Notes: generated by a model not told the origin, from the letters alone. Counted from the first letter of the stretch, positions 1 through 19,330 are shown. The stretch is DNA of 64,000 bases from Cupriavidus taiwanensis (GCF_900249755.1 NZ_LT976854.1:1259322-1323321); one strand, 5' to 3'. Program-made: numbers and translations.

Positions 1-1736
1 TGCGGCCCGGCGGCAATGGCAAACCCGGCAACGGCAAAGCGGGCAACGGCAGGAAGTCCGGCAAGAAGGACAGCCAGAACACCGCCGCCGACAGCGAACT
101 GTCCGCCATCGTCGACGAGCTGACCGCCGCCGCCGGCGATGACGAACGGCGCCTGCAACTGCTGCTGTCCGAGCGCACCGCCGCGGCCATGCACGCGGTG
201 ATGCAGACCCCCGCCGGTCGCCCGTTCGCGTCGCGCCATCCGGTGGCGATGCCGGTCGAGGCCGACCGGCTGGCCGCGCGCTTTGCCAGCTGGTATGAAC
301 TCTTTCCGCGCTCGCAGAGCAACGACGCGCAGCGCCATGGCACCTTCGACGACGTTATCGCGCGCCTGCCCGCGATCCGCGCGATGGGCTTCGACGTGCT
401 GTACTTCCCGCCGATCCACCCGATCGGGCGCACCCATCGCAAGGGCCGCAACAACAGCCTGCGCAGCGAGCCGGGCGACCCCGGCAGCCCCTATGCCATC
501 GGCGGCACCGAAGGCGGCCACGATGCGCTGCATCCGGAGCTGGGCACGCTCGAGGATTTCAGCCGGCTGATCGACGCCGCCGCGGCGCACGGGCTGGAGC
601 TGGCGCTGGACTTCGCGATCCAGTGCTCGCCCGACCATCCGTGGCTGAAGGACCACCCGGAGTGGTTCGCGCACCGGCCCGACGGCTCGCTGCGCTACGC
701 CGAGAACCCGCCGAAGAAGTACGAGGACATCGTCAACGTCGACTTCTATGCCGCGCCGCCGGCCGGTGCCGCGCTGTGGCAGGCGCTGCGCGACGTGGTG
801 ATGTTCTGGGCCGACCACGGCATCCGCATCTTCCGCGTCGACAACCCGCACACCAAGCCGCTGCCGTTCTGGGAATGGATGATCGCCGACGTGCGCGCGC
901 GCCACCCCGACACCATCTTCCTGGCCGAGGCCTTCACCCGGCCGAAGATGATGGCGCGGCTGGCCAAGCTGGGCTTCAGCCAGTCGTACACCTACTTCAC
1001 CTGGCGCAACACCAAGTGGGAGCTGACCGAGTACCTGACCGAGCTGACGCAGGGCCCGCTGCGCGACTTCTTCCGCCCGCACTTCTTCGTCAACACGCCG
1101 GACATCAACCCCTACTTCCTGCATCACGGCGGCCGCCCCGCATTCCTGATCCGCGCGGCGCTGGCAACGCTGCTGTCCGGGCTGTGGGGCATGTACAGCG
1201 GCTTCGAGTTGTGCGAGAGCGCGCCCTTCGTGCTCGACGGCAAGGTGCGCGAGGAATACCTGGATTCCGAGAAATACCAGCTGCGCGTGCGCGACTGGCA
1301 GCAGCCGGGCAATATCGTCGCCGAGATCTCGCGGCTCAACGAGATCCGCGCCGGCCACCCCGCGCTGCAGAACCACCTGGGGCTGCGCTTCTACCATGCC
1401 GGCAGCGACGCGGTGCTGTGGTTCGCGCGCTTCGTGCCGGGCACCGATTACCTGTTCGGCGACGACGTGCTGCTGGCGGCGGTCAACCTGGATCCGCGCA
1501 CCGCGCACGATGCCGATATCGAAATCCCGCTGTGGGAATGGGGCCTGCCCGACCAGGCCGGCATCGCGGTGCAGGACCTGATGCGCGGCCAGCGCTTCGA
1601 GCTGCGCGGCAAGCACCAGCGCATCCGGCTCGACCCGGCGCAGCTGCCGTTCGCGGTCTGGCACGTGCAGCCGCTGGAACGTCCCGCCCCGCGCCCGCCT
1701 GCCGTGCCGGTTTCGACCGACCCGCACGGCGCCTGA
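1..1736 (+). CDS. glgE: GlgE, alpha-1,4-glucan:maltose-1-phosphate maltosyltransferase (5' partial)
   Basis: GH13 enzyme that adds maltosyl units from maltose-1-phosphate to alpha-1,4-glucan in the cytoplasm. The frame is open from base 3, so only the C-terminal part is present and the true start lies upstream. The first ~60 codons are a Gly/Asn/Lys-rich linker followed by a helical stretch; the family motif WYELFPRS lies near base 291. The catalytic domain shows the likely nucleophile Asp in RVDNPHTKP (codon at 840), the acid/base Glu in LAEAF (927) and the third Asp in TPDINP (1101). The C-terminal beta domain ends at the TGA at 1734. The low-complexity linker suggests an N-terminal extension or fusion outside the window. 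It is followed 21 bp later by treS-mak, the source of its donor substrate. Assignment is firm; the N-terminal architecture cannot be seen. Confidence 0.93.
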   Translation, partial: RPGGNGKPGNGKAGNGRKSGKKDSQNTAADSELSAIVDELTAAAGDDERRLQLLLSERTAAAMHAVMQTPAGRPFASRHPVAMPVEADRLAARFASWYELFPRSQSNDAQRHGTFDDVIARLPAIRAMGFDVLYFPPIHPIGRTHRKGRNNSLRSEPGDPGSPYAIGGTEGGHDALHPELGTLEDFSRLIDAAAAHGLELALDFAIQCSPDHPWLKDHPEWFAHRPDGSLRYAENPPKKYEDIVNVDFYAAPPAGAALWQALRDVVMFWADHGIRIFRVDNPHTKPLPFWEWMIADVRARHPDTIFLAEAFTRPKMMARLAKLGFSQSYTYFTWRNTKWELTEYLTELTQGPLRDFFRPHFFVNTPDINPYFLHHGGRPAFLIRAALATLLSGLWGMYSGFELCESAPFVLDGKVREEYLDSEKYQLRVRDWQQPGNIVAEISRLNEIRAGHPALQNHLGLRFYHAGSDAVLWFARFVPGTDYLFGDDVLLAAVNLDPRTAHDADIEIPLWEWGLPDQAGIAVQDLMRGQRFELRGKHQRIRLDPAQLPFAVWHVQPLERPAPRPPAVPVSTDPHGA

Positions 1737-1757
1737 CCGGCATACGTGGAGACACGG

Positions 1758-5107
<3,350 letters not shown>

Positions 5108-5111
<4 letters not shown>

Positions 5112-7395
5112 GCCCCGCTGGCAGCACCGGCACCACGCACGCCGACAAGCCGCCAGGCCAGCTGCCCGGCCATGAGCTCGATGCCCTGCTGGGCGGCCGC
5201 CACCCCGACCCGTTCGGCGTGCTGGGACCGCACCCCGATGGCGATGCCACGCTGGTGCGCGCCTGCCTGCCCGGGGCGGCGTCGGTGCAGCTGGCCGATG
5301 CGGATGGCGCGCCGCTGGCGCAGATGGAGCGGCTGCATGGCGGCGGCGTGTTCGCCGCCCGGCTGCCGCGCCCGGCCGGCACCGGCGCCGCGGCCTATCG
5401 CCTGCGCGTGCAATGGTCCGACGGCACCGAGCAGTGCAGCGCGGACCCCTACGCCTTCGGCCTGCTGCTGGGCGAACTGGACCTGCACCTGATCGCCGAG
5501 GGACGGCACTTCGAGCTGGGCGCCTGCCTGGGCGCGCAGTGCCAGCGCGTCGACGGCATCGACGGCGTGCGCTTCGCGGTGTGGGCGCCCAATGCGCGGC
5601 GGGTCTCGGTGATTGCCGACTTCAACGGCTGGCATCCGGCGCGGCATCCGATGCGGCTGCGCCATCCCAGCGGTATCTGGGAGCTGTTCGTCCCCGCCGC
5701 GCTCGGCGCGCAGCCGGGCAGCCGCTACAAGTACGACCTGCTCGACCCGCACGGCACCGAGCTGCCCGACAAGGCCGATCCGCTCGCGCTGGCCACCGAG
5801 CCGCCGCCCGCCACCGCCTCGGTGGTGGCCGGTCCCGGCCAGGGCGCGCCGCCATTCACCTGGCACGATGCCGACTGGATGGCGCGCCGCCAGCAGCTAG
5901 ACCCGTACACCACGCCGATGTCGGTCTACGAGGTGCACGTGCTGTCGTGGCTGCGCGCGGCCAACGACACACAGCATGGCTGGGACGTGCTGGCCGAGCG
6001 GATGATCCCGTACGTGCAGGAACTCGGCTTCACCCATATCGAACTGCTGCCCATCACCGAGCACCCGTTCGGCGGCTCGTGGGGCTACCAGCCGCTGTCG
6101 CTGTATGCGCCCACCGCGCGGCTGGGACCGCCGCAGGCCTTCGCCGCGTTCATCGACCGCTGCCACCAGGCCGGCCTCGGCGTGATCCTGGACTGGGTGC
6201 CGGCGCACTTCCCCACCGATCCGCACGGGCTGGCGCAGTTCGACGGCACCGCGCTGTACGAGCACAAGGACCCGCGCGAGGGCTTCCACCAGGACTGGAA
6301 CACGCTGATCTACAACCTCGGCCGCAACGAAGTGCGCGGCTTCCTGCTGGCCGGCGCGCTGCACTGGCTCGAGCACTTCCACGCCGACGGCCTGCGCGTC
6401 GACGCCGTCGCCTCGATGCTGTACCGCGACTACAGCCGCGAGCCGGGCCAGTGGGTGCCGAACCGCTTCGGCGGCCGCGAGAACCTCGAGGCGGTGGACT
6501 TCCTGCGCGAACTCAACGCGGTGGTGCACGAACGCTGCCCGGGGGCGCTCACCATCGCCGAAGAGTCCACCGCGTGGCCCGGCGTGACCGCCAGCGTCGC
6601 CAGCGGCGGGCTGGGCTTCGACTTCAAATGGAATATGGGCTGGATGCACGACACCCTGCGTTACCTGGCGCATGAGCCGGTCCACCGCGCCTGGCACCAC
6701 CAGAACATGACCTTCGGCCTGGTCTACGCGTGGTCCGAGGCCTTCGTGCTGCCGCTGTCGCACGACGAGGTGGTGCACGGCAAGGGCTCGATGATCGGCA
6801 AGGTCCCCGGCGACGACTGGCAGCGCTTTGCCGGCCTGCGCGCGTACTACGGCTTCATGTGGGCGCATCCGGGCAAGAAGCTGCTGTTCATGGGCGGCGA
6901 GCTGGCGCAGTGGCAGGAATGGAACCACGACGCCGAGCTGGACTGGCCGCTGCTCGACCAGCCCATGCACCGCGGCATGCATACGCTGGTGCGCGACCTG
7001 AACCGGCTCTACCGCGAGCTGCCCGCGCTGCATGCGTGCGACCACAGCCCGGACGGCTTCCAGTGGGTGGTCGGCGACGACAACCACAACAGCGTGTTCG
7101 CGTGGCTGCGCCGCGCCGGGCCGGACAGCCGCGAGGTGGTGCTGGCGGTGGCCAACATGACGCCGGTGCCGCGCTACGGCTACCGCGTCGGCGTGCCTTA
7201 TGCCGGCGCCTGGCGCGAATGCCTGAATACCGATGCCGCCGTGTACGGCGGCAGCAACGTCGGCAACGGCGGCGCGGTGGCGGCGGTCGAGGTGCCTTCG
7301 CACGCGCAGCCGGCATCGCTGACGCTGACGCTGCCGCCGCTGGCCACGCTGGTGCTGCGCTTCGACCACGGTGGCGGCACCGAAGGCGCCGCGAC

Positions 7396-7399
<4 letters not shown>
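5108..7399 (+). CDS. glgB: 1,4-alpha-glucan branching enzyme
   Basis: GH13 branching enzyme of 763 residues that makes alpha-1,6 branches in the glucan built by GlgE. The N-terminal ~110 residues form the extra carbohydrate-binding module of long GlgB forms (HPDPFGVLGPH near residue 35). A second CBM48 module follows (VWAPNARRVSVIADFNGW), then the catalytic barrel with Asp432 (LRVDAVASM), Glu485 (IAEEST) and Asp553 (LSHDEV). The signature GGSWGYQP is present. The start is the ATG that overlaps the treS-mak stop; open frame upstream of it lies inside treS-mak. The 3' end overlaps glgX in ATGA. Length is typical for the family. Confidence 0.96.
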
Positions 7400-9587
<2,188 letters not shown>

Positions 9588-9591
<4 letters not shown>

Positions 9592-11822
9592 GCCGCAATG
9601 ACGCGCCCTCGCCGCTGCAGGCCCTGGCGCTGCGCGCGGGCCTGCAGCCGCACTGGACCGATGCCTGGGACCAGCCCCGCACCGTCAGCGACGCGGCGCT
9701 GCGGCGCGTGCTGGACGGGCTGGGCCTGCCCTGCGCCACCCCCGGCCAGTGTGCCGCCTCGCACGCGTGGCTGGCCGCCGACGACGCGGCCCATGCGCTG
9801 CCGCCGCTGGTCACCGCGGAGCGCGGCCAGCCGGTGGCGGTGCCGTGGCCGCATACCCTGCCGCAGCGCGCCTACCGGCTGACGCTGGAAGACGGCGCGA
9901 TCATCACCGGTACCGCGGTGCGCGGCGCCGGTGCCGATCCCGGGCTGATGCAGTTGCCCGCCGTCGATGTCTGCGGCTACCACCGGCTGGACCTGGGCGA
10001 TGGCCATACCACGCTGGCGGTAGCGCCGCGGCGCTGCTACGGCGTAGCCGATGCGCTGCGGCATGCCGGCCGCGGCGCCGAGGCCGGCGCTGCGCGCACG
10101 CCGCCGTGGGGCCTGGCGGTGCAGCTCTACAGCCTGCGGCGCGGCGCGCCCTGCGGCATGGGCGACCTGACCGCGCTGGCCGACACCTGCACCGGCGCCG
10201 CGCGCGCGGGCGCCGACGCCATCGCGATCAACCCGCTGCACGCACCCTTCGCCGCGCTGCCCGAGCGCTACAGCCCCTATGCGCCTTCCAGCCGGCTGTT
10301 CCTGAACCCGCTCTATGCCGACCCCGCCGCGGTGTTCGGCCAGGCGGCAGTCGATGCCGCCATCGCCGGCCTGGGCGCGGGCGACACGCTGCGGGCCCTG
10401 GACGCCCGCCGCGAGATCGACTGGATCGCGCTGGCGCCGCTGCGCTACGCCATGCTGCGCTGGCTGTGGCAGCGCCGCGAAACGCTGCTGCCGCGCGCGG
10501 CGCTGGACCACTGCGCCGCCTTTCGCGCGCGCGGCGGCACGGCGCTGCATGCGCATGCCTGCTATGAGGCGATCCAGGCCCAACGGCTTTGCGACAGCGC
10601 CAACGGCACCAACCACCATGCCGCGCCGGACTGGCGCTGCTGGCCGGTCACGCTGCGCTCGCCCGCGGATGCCGCGGTAGCCGCCTTCGCACAGGCGCAC
10701 GCGGACGACGTGGCCTTCCATGCCTTCCTGCAATGGCTGGCTGACGATGGCCTGGCGCGGGCGCAGCGCACGGCGCGGAACGCCGGCATGGCGGTCGGCC
10801 TGATCCGCGACCTCGCGGTCGGCGCCGACCCCGGCGGCAGCCAGGCCTGGACGCGCCAGCCCGAAACGCTGGCCGGCTTCCATGCCGGCGCGCCGCCCGA
10901 CCTGTACAACCCGCTCGGCCAGGACTGGGGCGTGGCGGTGTTCTCGCCGCGCGGGCTGCGCCGGCACGGCTACGCGGCGTTCCTCGAAATGCTGCGCGCC
11001 AACCTGTGCCACGCCGGCGGACTGCGCATCGACCACGTGCTGGGCCTGGCGCGCATGTGGCTGGTGCCGGCCGGCGCGCCCGCCAGCGACGGCGCCTACC
11101 TGCGCTATCCGCTGGAGGACCTGCTGCGGCTGGTGGCGCTGGAGTCGTGGCGGCATCGCGCCATCATCATCGGCGAGAACCTCGGCACGGTGCCGCCGGA
11201 GCTGAATGCGGCACTGTCGGCGCGCGGCGTGCTAGGCATCGACGTGCTGTGGTTCCAGCGCGAAGCGCCTGCGCGGCAGGAGGCACCGGCAGATGCCGGC
11301 GACGTATCCGGCCACGAAGCGGATGCAGCGGCCTTCCTGCCGCCGCAGGCCTGGCCCGCGGACGCCGTCGCCACCACCACCACGCATGACCTGCCCACCG
11401 TCGCCGGCTGGTGGGCAGGCCAGGACCTGGCGTGGCGCGACCGGCTGCAACTGCTGGCGCCCGGCGAAACCCTCGCGCAGGCGCAGGCCGGGCGCGCGCG
11501 CGAGCGCGTGGCGCTATGGCAGGCGCTGTGCGACGCCGGGCTGTGCCGCGGCGCGGTGCCTGCACCGGACCATGCGCCGCTTGACGCCGTGCTCGCCTGG
11601 GTGGGCACCGCGCCCACCGCCCTGCGCCTGCTGCCGGTGGAAGACCTGCTGGGCGAGGTCGAGCAGCCCAACCTGCCCGGCACCACCAGCGTCCACCCCA
11701 ACTGGCAGCGCCGCCTCGATGCCGACGTGCGTGCGTGGTTCGACACGCCGGCGCTGCGCGCGCGTGCCGACGCGTGGCGCCGCGGCCGCCACGGCGCACG
11801 CCATCCGGCCGGGCGCGCATGA
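9588..11822 (+). CDS. malQ: 4-alpha-glucanotransferase (amylomaltase)
   Basis: GH77 disproportionating enzyme of 744 residues that transfers glucan segments between malto-oligosaccharides and releases glucose. Recognisable motifs are the nucleophile Asp482 in RIDHVLGL, the acid/base Glu530 in IIGENLGTVP and Asp601 in TTTHDLPT. The 250-residue N-terminal region matches the longer proteobacterial MalQ form rather than the short Thermus type. The ATG overlaps the glgX stop (ATGA), closing a four-gene coupled run from treS-mak. A 109-bp gap follows before glgP. Confidence 0.94.
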
Positions 11823-11931
11823 CGCCCGCGCGCCGCCAATGTGCCGTGTCCGGAACCGACGCGCGAATCGCGCCTGCAACTCTCGTCCGATCCACTAAGC
11901 TTGACCCACCCCCAAGCGCAGGAGCCCCGCC

Positions 11932-14475
<2,544 letters not shown>

Positions 14476-14663
14476 GGCGCGCAACGGTTGTGCGCCGACG
14501 GCATGGGCGCAAAGCGCAGGGTAGTTTCTACAATGCCACAGGTAACTAAGCCCGCGTCGCGGCGCGCTGCGGGCTCGCCGGCGCCGCCGCCAATGCGTCG
14601 TTCTGCTGGCATGGAGTTCGCATTGCGCAAGGACCCAATTCCCGCTGCAGGCAGGAGCCGAAC
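14476..14663 (+). promoter_or_regulatory. Gap before treZ with possible promoter
   Basis: The 188-bp gap between glgP and treZ contains TACAAT at 14529-14534, a good -10 hexamer, but no convincing -35 at 16-18 bp. A GC-rich imperfect hairpin (arms AGCCCGC and GCGGGCT, about 14549-14575) follows without a T run. The treZ ribosome site AGGAG is at 14653-14657. This suggests treZY may have its own promoter; the call is weak. Confidence 0.3.
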
Positions 14664-16667
14664 TTGAACCCCGACCCCTTTCTCCTCGCTCCCGGCTCCC
14701 GCTCCGCCATGCCGCGGCTGGCCCCGTTCGACAGCTTTGCCGCGCCGTCGGCATCGGCCCCCTGCTCCAACGACGAAGCCGCGCAGGATTACCTGTTCGG
14801 CCCGGCCTGGTTGCCGGACGGGCGCGTACGCTTCCGCCTGTGGGCGCCCGACGCGGCCGAGCAGGGGCAGGCGGTGCGCGTGGAAGTCGCCGGGCTGGGG
14901 CCGGTGGCCATGGCGTGCACGCCCAACGGCTGGTTCGAGGCCATCGTGCCCGGCTGCGAGGGGGCGCGCTACTGGTTCCGGCTCGACGACGGCACCACCG
15001 TGCCGGACCCGGCCTCGCGCTGGCAGGCCGACGACGTTCACGGCCCCAGCATCGTGCCGGCCCGCGATCCCGCCGCAGCCTTTGCCTGGACCTGTCCGGA
15101 CTGGCGCGGCCGCCCCTGGCACGAGGCCATCGTCTATGAACTGCACGTCGGCCTGTGCGGCGGCTATGCGGGCGCGGCGCGGCAATTGCCGCGGCTGGCC
15201 GCGCTGGGCTTCACCGCGGTCGAGCTGATGCCGGTCGCGGAATTTCCCGGCGCGCGCAACTGGGGCTATGACGGCGTGCTGCCGTTCGCGCCGGAGTCCG
15301 GCTATGGCACGCCGGACGAACTGCGCGCACTGGTCGACCACGCCCACCAGCTGGGCATGATGGTGCTGCTGGACGTGGTCTACAACCACTTCGGCCCCGA
15401 AGGCAACTACCTGCACCGCTATGCCAGCGCCTTCTTCCGCGCGGACCGCCAGACGCCATGGGGACCGGCCATCGATTTCCGCCGGCCGCAAGTGCGGCGC
15501 TTCTTTACCGAGAACGCGCGCTACTGGCTCGAGCAGTTCCGCTTCGACGGCCTGCGGCTGGACGCGGTGCATGCCATCGAGGACGAAGGCTGGCTGGCGG
15601 CGCTGCCGGGCGAACTGCGCACCGCGCTCGCCAACGGCGATCGCGCCCATCGCCATCTGCACCTGGTGCTGGAGAACGACCACAACGACGCCACGCTGCT
15701 GGCCGCGGGCTACGACGCGCAGTGGAACGACGACGCCCATCACGCGCTGCACGTGCTGCTGACCGGCGAAGACGATGGCTATTACCGCGACTACACCGCG
15801 GCGCTCGATACCGGCAATGACAGTGAGGGCGACAGCGCGCCCGCCGGCCGCGGCCTGCCCGCGCTGCGCCACCTTGCGCGCGTGCTGGGCGAAGGCTTTG
15901 CCTACCAGGGAGAACGGTCGGCGTTCCGCTCGGCCGCCGCGCCCGCGGTGGCGGACGGCGTGCGGCGCGGCCAGCCCAGCGCGCACCTGCCGCCCACGGC
16001 CTTTGTCTGCTTCCTGCAGAACCACGACCAGACCGGCAACCGCGCCTTCGGCGAGCGGCTGGTGCAGCTGGCCGACCGCGACGCGCTGCGCGCGGCGATC
16101 GCCTTGCAGTTGCTGAGCCCGCAGGTGCCGCTGGTGTTCATGGGCGAGGAGACCGGCGCCGCGCAGCCGTTCCTGTATTTCACCAGCCATCCGCCCGAGC
16201 TGGCCCGCGCCGTGCGCGACGGACGCCGGCGCGAATTCGCCGCCACCGCCGCGTTCCGCGATGACGCTCGCGCGGCGTCCATTCCCGATCCCAACGACCC
16301 GGCCACGTTCGAAGCGTCGCGCCCGCGCTTCGACGATGACGGCGACTGGACCCCGTACTACCGCGAGCTGCTCGCCGTGCGGCGCCGCGAACTGCTGCAC
16401 CGCCTGCCCGGCTGCCAGAGCGCCGGCGTCGATGTGCTGGGGCCGGCGGCGCTGTGCGCGCGCTGGCGGCTGATGGACGGCATGGAACTGAGCCTGTGGC
16501 TGAACCTGGGCAGCGAAGCCGTGCCATGCACGCGTCCGTGCAATGACCGCAGCAGCGCGCTGCATGAGAGCTGCGCCGGCGCCGCCGCGGCCCTGTCGGC
16601 TGGGCTGCTGCCGCAGCGCTGCTGCGTGGCCACCGTGTGCGAGCCCGCCGCGGCACGCGCGCGATGA
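14664..16667 (+). CDS. treZ: Malto-oligosyltrehalose trehalohydrolase
   Basis: GH13 enzyme of 667 residues that cleaves trehalose from the end of malto-oligosyltrehalose made by TreY. An N-terminal CBM48-like module (RFRLWAPDA) precedes the barrel. Catalytic residues are Asp300 (LRLDAVHAI), Glu337 (VLENDHND) and Asp455 (QNHDQTGNR); DQ in that last motif is typical of TreZ. The start is TTG, chosen because AGGAG lies 6 bases upstream at 14653-14657; the first in-frame ATG (14709) has no ribosome site. The stop overlaps the treY start as ATGA. TreZ and TreY form the glucan-to-trehalose route. Confidence 0.94.
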   Translation: MNPDPFLLAPGSRSAMPRLAPFDSFAAPSASAPCSNDEAAQDYLFGPAWLPDGRVRFRLWAPDAAEQGQAVRVEVAGLGPVAMACTPNGWFEAIVPGCEGARYWFRLDDGTTVPDPASRWQADDVHGPSIVPARDPAAAFAWTCPDWRGRPWHEAIVYELHVGLCGGYAGAARQLPRLAALGFTAVELMPVAEFPGARNWGYDGVLPFAPESGYGTPDELRALVDHAHQLGMMVLLDVVYNHFGPEGNYLHRYASAFFRADRQTPWGPAIDFRRPQVRRFFTENARYWLEQFRFDGLRLDAVHAIEDEGWLAALPGELRTALANGDRAHRHLHLVLENDHNDATLLAAGYDAQWNDDAHHALHVLLTGEDDGYYRDYTAALDTGNDSEGDSAPAGRGLPALRHLARVLGEGFAYQGERSAFRSAAAPAVADGVRRGQPSAHLPPTAFVCFLQNHDQTGNRAFGERLVQLADRDALRAAIALQLLSPQVPLVFMGEETGAAQPFLYFTSHPPELARAVRDGRRREFAATAAFRDDARAASIPDPNDPATFEASRPRFDDDGDWTPYYRELLAVRRRELLHRLPGCQSAGVDVLGPAALCARWRLMDGMELSLWLNLGSEAVPCTRPCNDRSSALHESCAGAAAALSAGLLPQRCCVATVCEPAAARAR

Positions 16668-19321
16668 TGACTGACGGCGCGCCGCAAGCCCTGCCGCGCG
16701 CGACGGCCCGGCTGCAGCTGCACCCGGGCTTCACCTTTGCCGATGCCGCCGCCGTGGTCGGCTACTACGCCGCGCTGGGGGTCAGCCACCTTTACCTTTC
16801 GCCGATCTGCGGCGCGCGGCCGGGCTCCACCCATGGCTATGACGTCACCGACTTCACCGCCGTGCGCGCCGAACTTGGCGGCGAGCCGGGACTGAAAGCG
16901 CTGGCCGCGCGCGCCCGTGACGCCGGCCTTGGCCTGATCGTCGACATCGTGCCCAACCATATGGCGGCCGATCCCACCCACAACGCCTGGTGGCGCGACG
17001 TGCTGGCGCATGGGCGCGGCAGCCCGCACGCGGCGACCTTCGACATCGACTGGACCCCGCGCGACGCGGCGCTGCACGGCAAGGTGCTGCTGCCGGTCCT
17101 GGGCCAGTCGTACTGGGACACCGTGGTCGCCGGCGAACTGCGCTGGGTCCCGGCCTGCAACGGCGTTCCCGCGCACCTGCGCTATTTCGACCACACGCTG
17201 CCGCTGGCGCCGGGCAGCATCGACGCCGAAGCCGAGCGCGACGGCCCGGCCTGGTACGACGCCACGCACGCCGATGGCCGCGGCCGGCTCCATGCCTTGC
17301 TGGAACGCCAGCACTACCGGCTGGCGTGGTGGCGCACCGCGGCCGCCGCGCAGAACTGGCGCCGCTTCTTCGAGATCAGCGACCTGGTCGGCGTGCGCGA
17401 GGAAGACGAGCGGGTGTTCGATGCAGTGCATGCCCTGGTGCTGCGCCTGCTGCGTGAAGGCTGGATCGACGGCGTGCGCGTCGACCATGTCGACGGCCTG
17501 GCCGACCCCGCCGGCTACTGCCGCCGGCTGCGCGCCGAACTGGACCGCCATGCCGCAGCGCGACCGCCCACGCTGCGGCTGGAGCGCCCGTGGCTGGTGG
17601 TCGAAAAGATCCTGGGCCCGCGCGAGCGCCTGGCGCCGGACTGGCAGGTGCATGGCACCACCGGCTATGACTTCATGGATGAAGTGGCCGCGGTGCTGCA
17701 TGACGGCAGCGGCGAGCCCGCGCTGGATGCGCTGTGGGCGACGGTCGGCGGCGATGCGCGCGCCTTTGCCGCGCATGTCGAGGCCGCGCGGCACCAGGTG
17801 CTGGAGCGGCACCTGGTGACGGAATTCGAAGGCGCCGCCGCGTGCCTGCGCGACTGCGCCGAGCGCGAGCCCGGCACGCGCGACCTGACCCGCGCGGCGC
17901 TGCGGCGCGCGCTGGCCGCGCTGATGGCGGCGGTGCCGGTGTATCGCAGCTACTTCGATGCGCGCCCCGACGCACGCGATGCCGCCGCGGCGCTTGCCGA
18001 TGACGCCATGCTCGAGCAGGCCATGCAGGCCGCGCGCGCCGGCCTGGCGCCCGACGAAGCGGTGGCGCTGGCCTTTATCGGCGGCTGCCTGCGCACCGCC
18101 GCGCCGGCCGACAGCGAGACCGGCGCGCTGCGCCGCCGGCTGCAGCAGCTGATGCCCGCGCTGGCGGCCAAGGCCGGCGAGGACACCGCGTTCTACCGCT
18201 ACGGCCGGCTGCTGTCGCGCAATGAAGTCGGCAGCGATCCGGCCCGGCTGGCGATGCCGCCGGCGCAGTTCCACGCCCGCATGGCGGCGCGGCGCCTGGC
18301 CTGCCCCTACGCCATGCTGGCCACGGCCACGCACGACCACAAGCGCGGCGAAGACGCGCGCATGCGCCTGGCGGTGCTGAGCGAGGTGCCGGATGCCTGG
18401 GCCGATGCGGTGGCCGCGTGGGAAGCCACCTCGGCATCGCTGCGCGCCACCTTGCCGCAAGCGCCCGACGCCGGCGACCGGCTGATGCTGTACCAGACCC
18501 TGGTGGGCGCCTGGCCGATGGAGGACCTGCACCTGGGCGACGATGCCGGCGCCGCCGCGCCCTTGCTCGATCGCGTTGGCGCGTGGCAACGCAAGGCCAT
18601 CCGCGAAGCCAAGCGCCATGGCAACTGGACCTGCCCCGACCTTGACTACGAAGCCGCGTGCGAGGCCTTCCTGCGCGGCCTTGCCGTGGGCGGGGATGGC
18701 GGCGTGCTGGCGCAGATCGGCAGGTTCGCCCAGCGCATTGCCGCGGCCGGCGCGGCCAACAGCCTGGCGCAGGTGCTGGTGCAGCTGACCGCGCCCGGCA
18801 TCCCTGACCGCTACCAGGGCTGCGAAGACTGGGACCTGAGCCTGGTCGATCCCGACAACCGGCGCCAGCCGGACTATGCCGCGCTGCAGGCCCGGCTGAG
18901 CTGCAGCGCGGGCTGGGCCCACTGGCTGGCGCACTGGCGCGACGGCCGCATCAAGCAGCAGCTGGTGCGACAGGTGCTGGCGGTGCGCCGCGCGCATCCG
19001 GCGCTGTTCGCCGACGGCCAGTACAGCATGCTGGCCGCGCAGGGGGCGCTGGTGCCGCAGGTGCTCGCGTTCGCGCGCAGCGCCGGCGGGCGCCAGGCCA
19101 TCACCGTGGTGACCCGCCTGGCCGCCGCGCGCGTCGACCCCGCCATGCCGCGCATTCCGCAAGCGGCGTGGGGGGATACCACGCTCAACGTCGGCGCGCC
19201 GCAGCGCAGCCGCTGGACCGATGCCCTGACCGGCCACGTCATTGACGCCCCCATGGGGCGGCTGCGGCTGCGCGAAGTGCTGGGCGGCCTGCCGGTCGCG
19301 CTGCTGCTGCGCGAACCGTGA
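16664..19321 (+). CDS. treY: Malto-oligosyltrehalose synthase
   Basis: GH13 intramolecular transglucosidase of 885 residues that converts the reducing end of a malto-oligosaccharide to a trehalosyl end. Diagnostic motifs are LYLSPICGARPGSTHGYDV, IVPNHMA, Asp274 in VRVDHVDGLADP, Glu314 in VVEKIL and Asp558 in ATHDHKRGED. The first of two adjacent ATG codons overlaps the treZ stop; 16667 is an equally possible start. The gene ends 9 bp from the convergent stop of the next gene with no clear terminator. Product trehalose can be re-used by TreS-Mak upstream, closing a cycle. Confidence 0.95.
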   Translation: MMTDGAPQALPRATARLQLHPGFTFADAAAVVGYYAALGVSHLYLSPICGARPGSTHGYDVTDFTAVRAELGGEPGLKALAARARDAGLGLIVDIVPNHMAADPTHNAWWRDVLAHGRGSPHAATFDIDWTPRDAALHGKVLLPVLGQSYWDTVVAGELRWVPACNGVPAHLRYFDHTLPLAPGSIDAEAERDGPAWYDATHADGRGRLHALLERQHYRLAWWRTAAAAQNWRRFFEISDLVGVREEDERVFDAVHALVLRLLREGWIDGVRVDHVDGLADPAGYCRRLRAELDRHAAARPPTLRLERPWLVVEKILGPRERLAPDWQVHGTTGYDFMDEVAAVLHDGSGEPALDALWATVGGDARAFAAHVEAARHQVLERHLVTEFEGAAACLRDCAEREPGTRDLTRAALRRALAALMAAVPVYRSYFDARPDARDAAAALADDAMLEQAMQAARAGLAPDEAVALAFIGGCLRTAAPADSETGALRRRLQQLMPALAAKAGEDTAFYRYGRLLSRNEVGSDPARLAMPPAQFHARMAARRLACPYAMLATATHDHKRGEDARMRLAVLSEVPDAWADAVAAWEATSASLRATLPQAPDAGDRLMLYQTLVGAWPMEDLHLGDDAGAAAPLLDRVGAWQRKAIREAKRHGNWTCPDLDYEAACEAFLRGLAVGGDGGVLAQIGRFAQRIAAAGAANSLAQVLVQLTAPGIPDRYQGCEDWDLSLVDPDNRRQPDYAALQARLSCSAGWAHWLAHWRDGRIKQQLVRQVLAVRRAHPALFADGQYSMLAAQGALVPQVLAFARSAGGRQAITVVTRLAAARVDPAMPRIPQAAWGDTTLNVGAPQRSRWTDALTGHVIDAPMGRLRLREVLGGLPVALLLREP

Positions 19322-19330
19322 CGCTGCGGG

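Noticed and set aside
14549..14575. GC-rich hairpin between glgP and treZ as a terminator
   Set aside because: Stem is imperfect with a long loop and no T run follows; it cannot be called a terminator.
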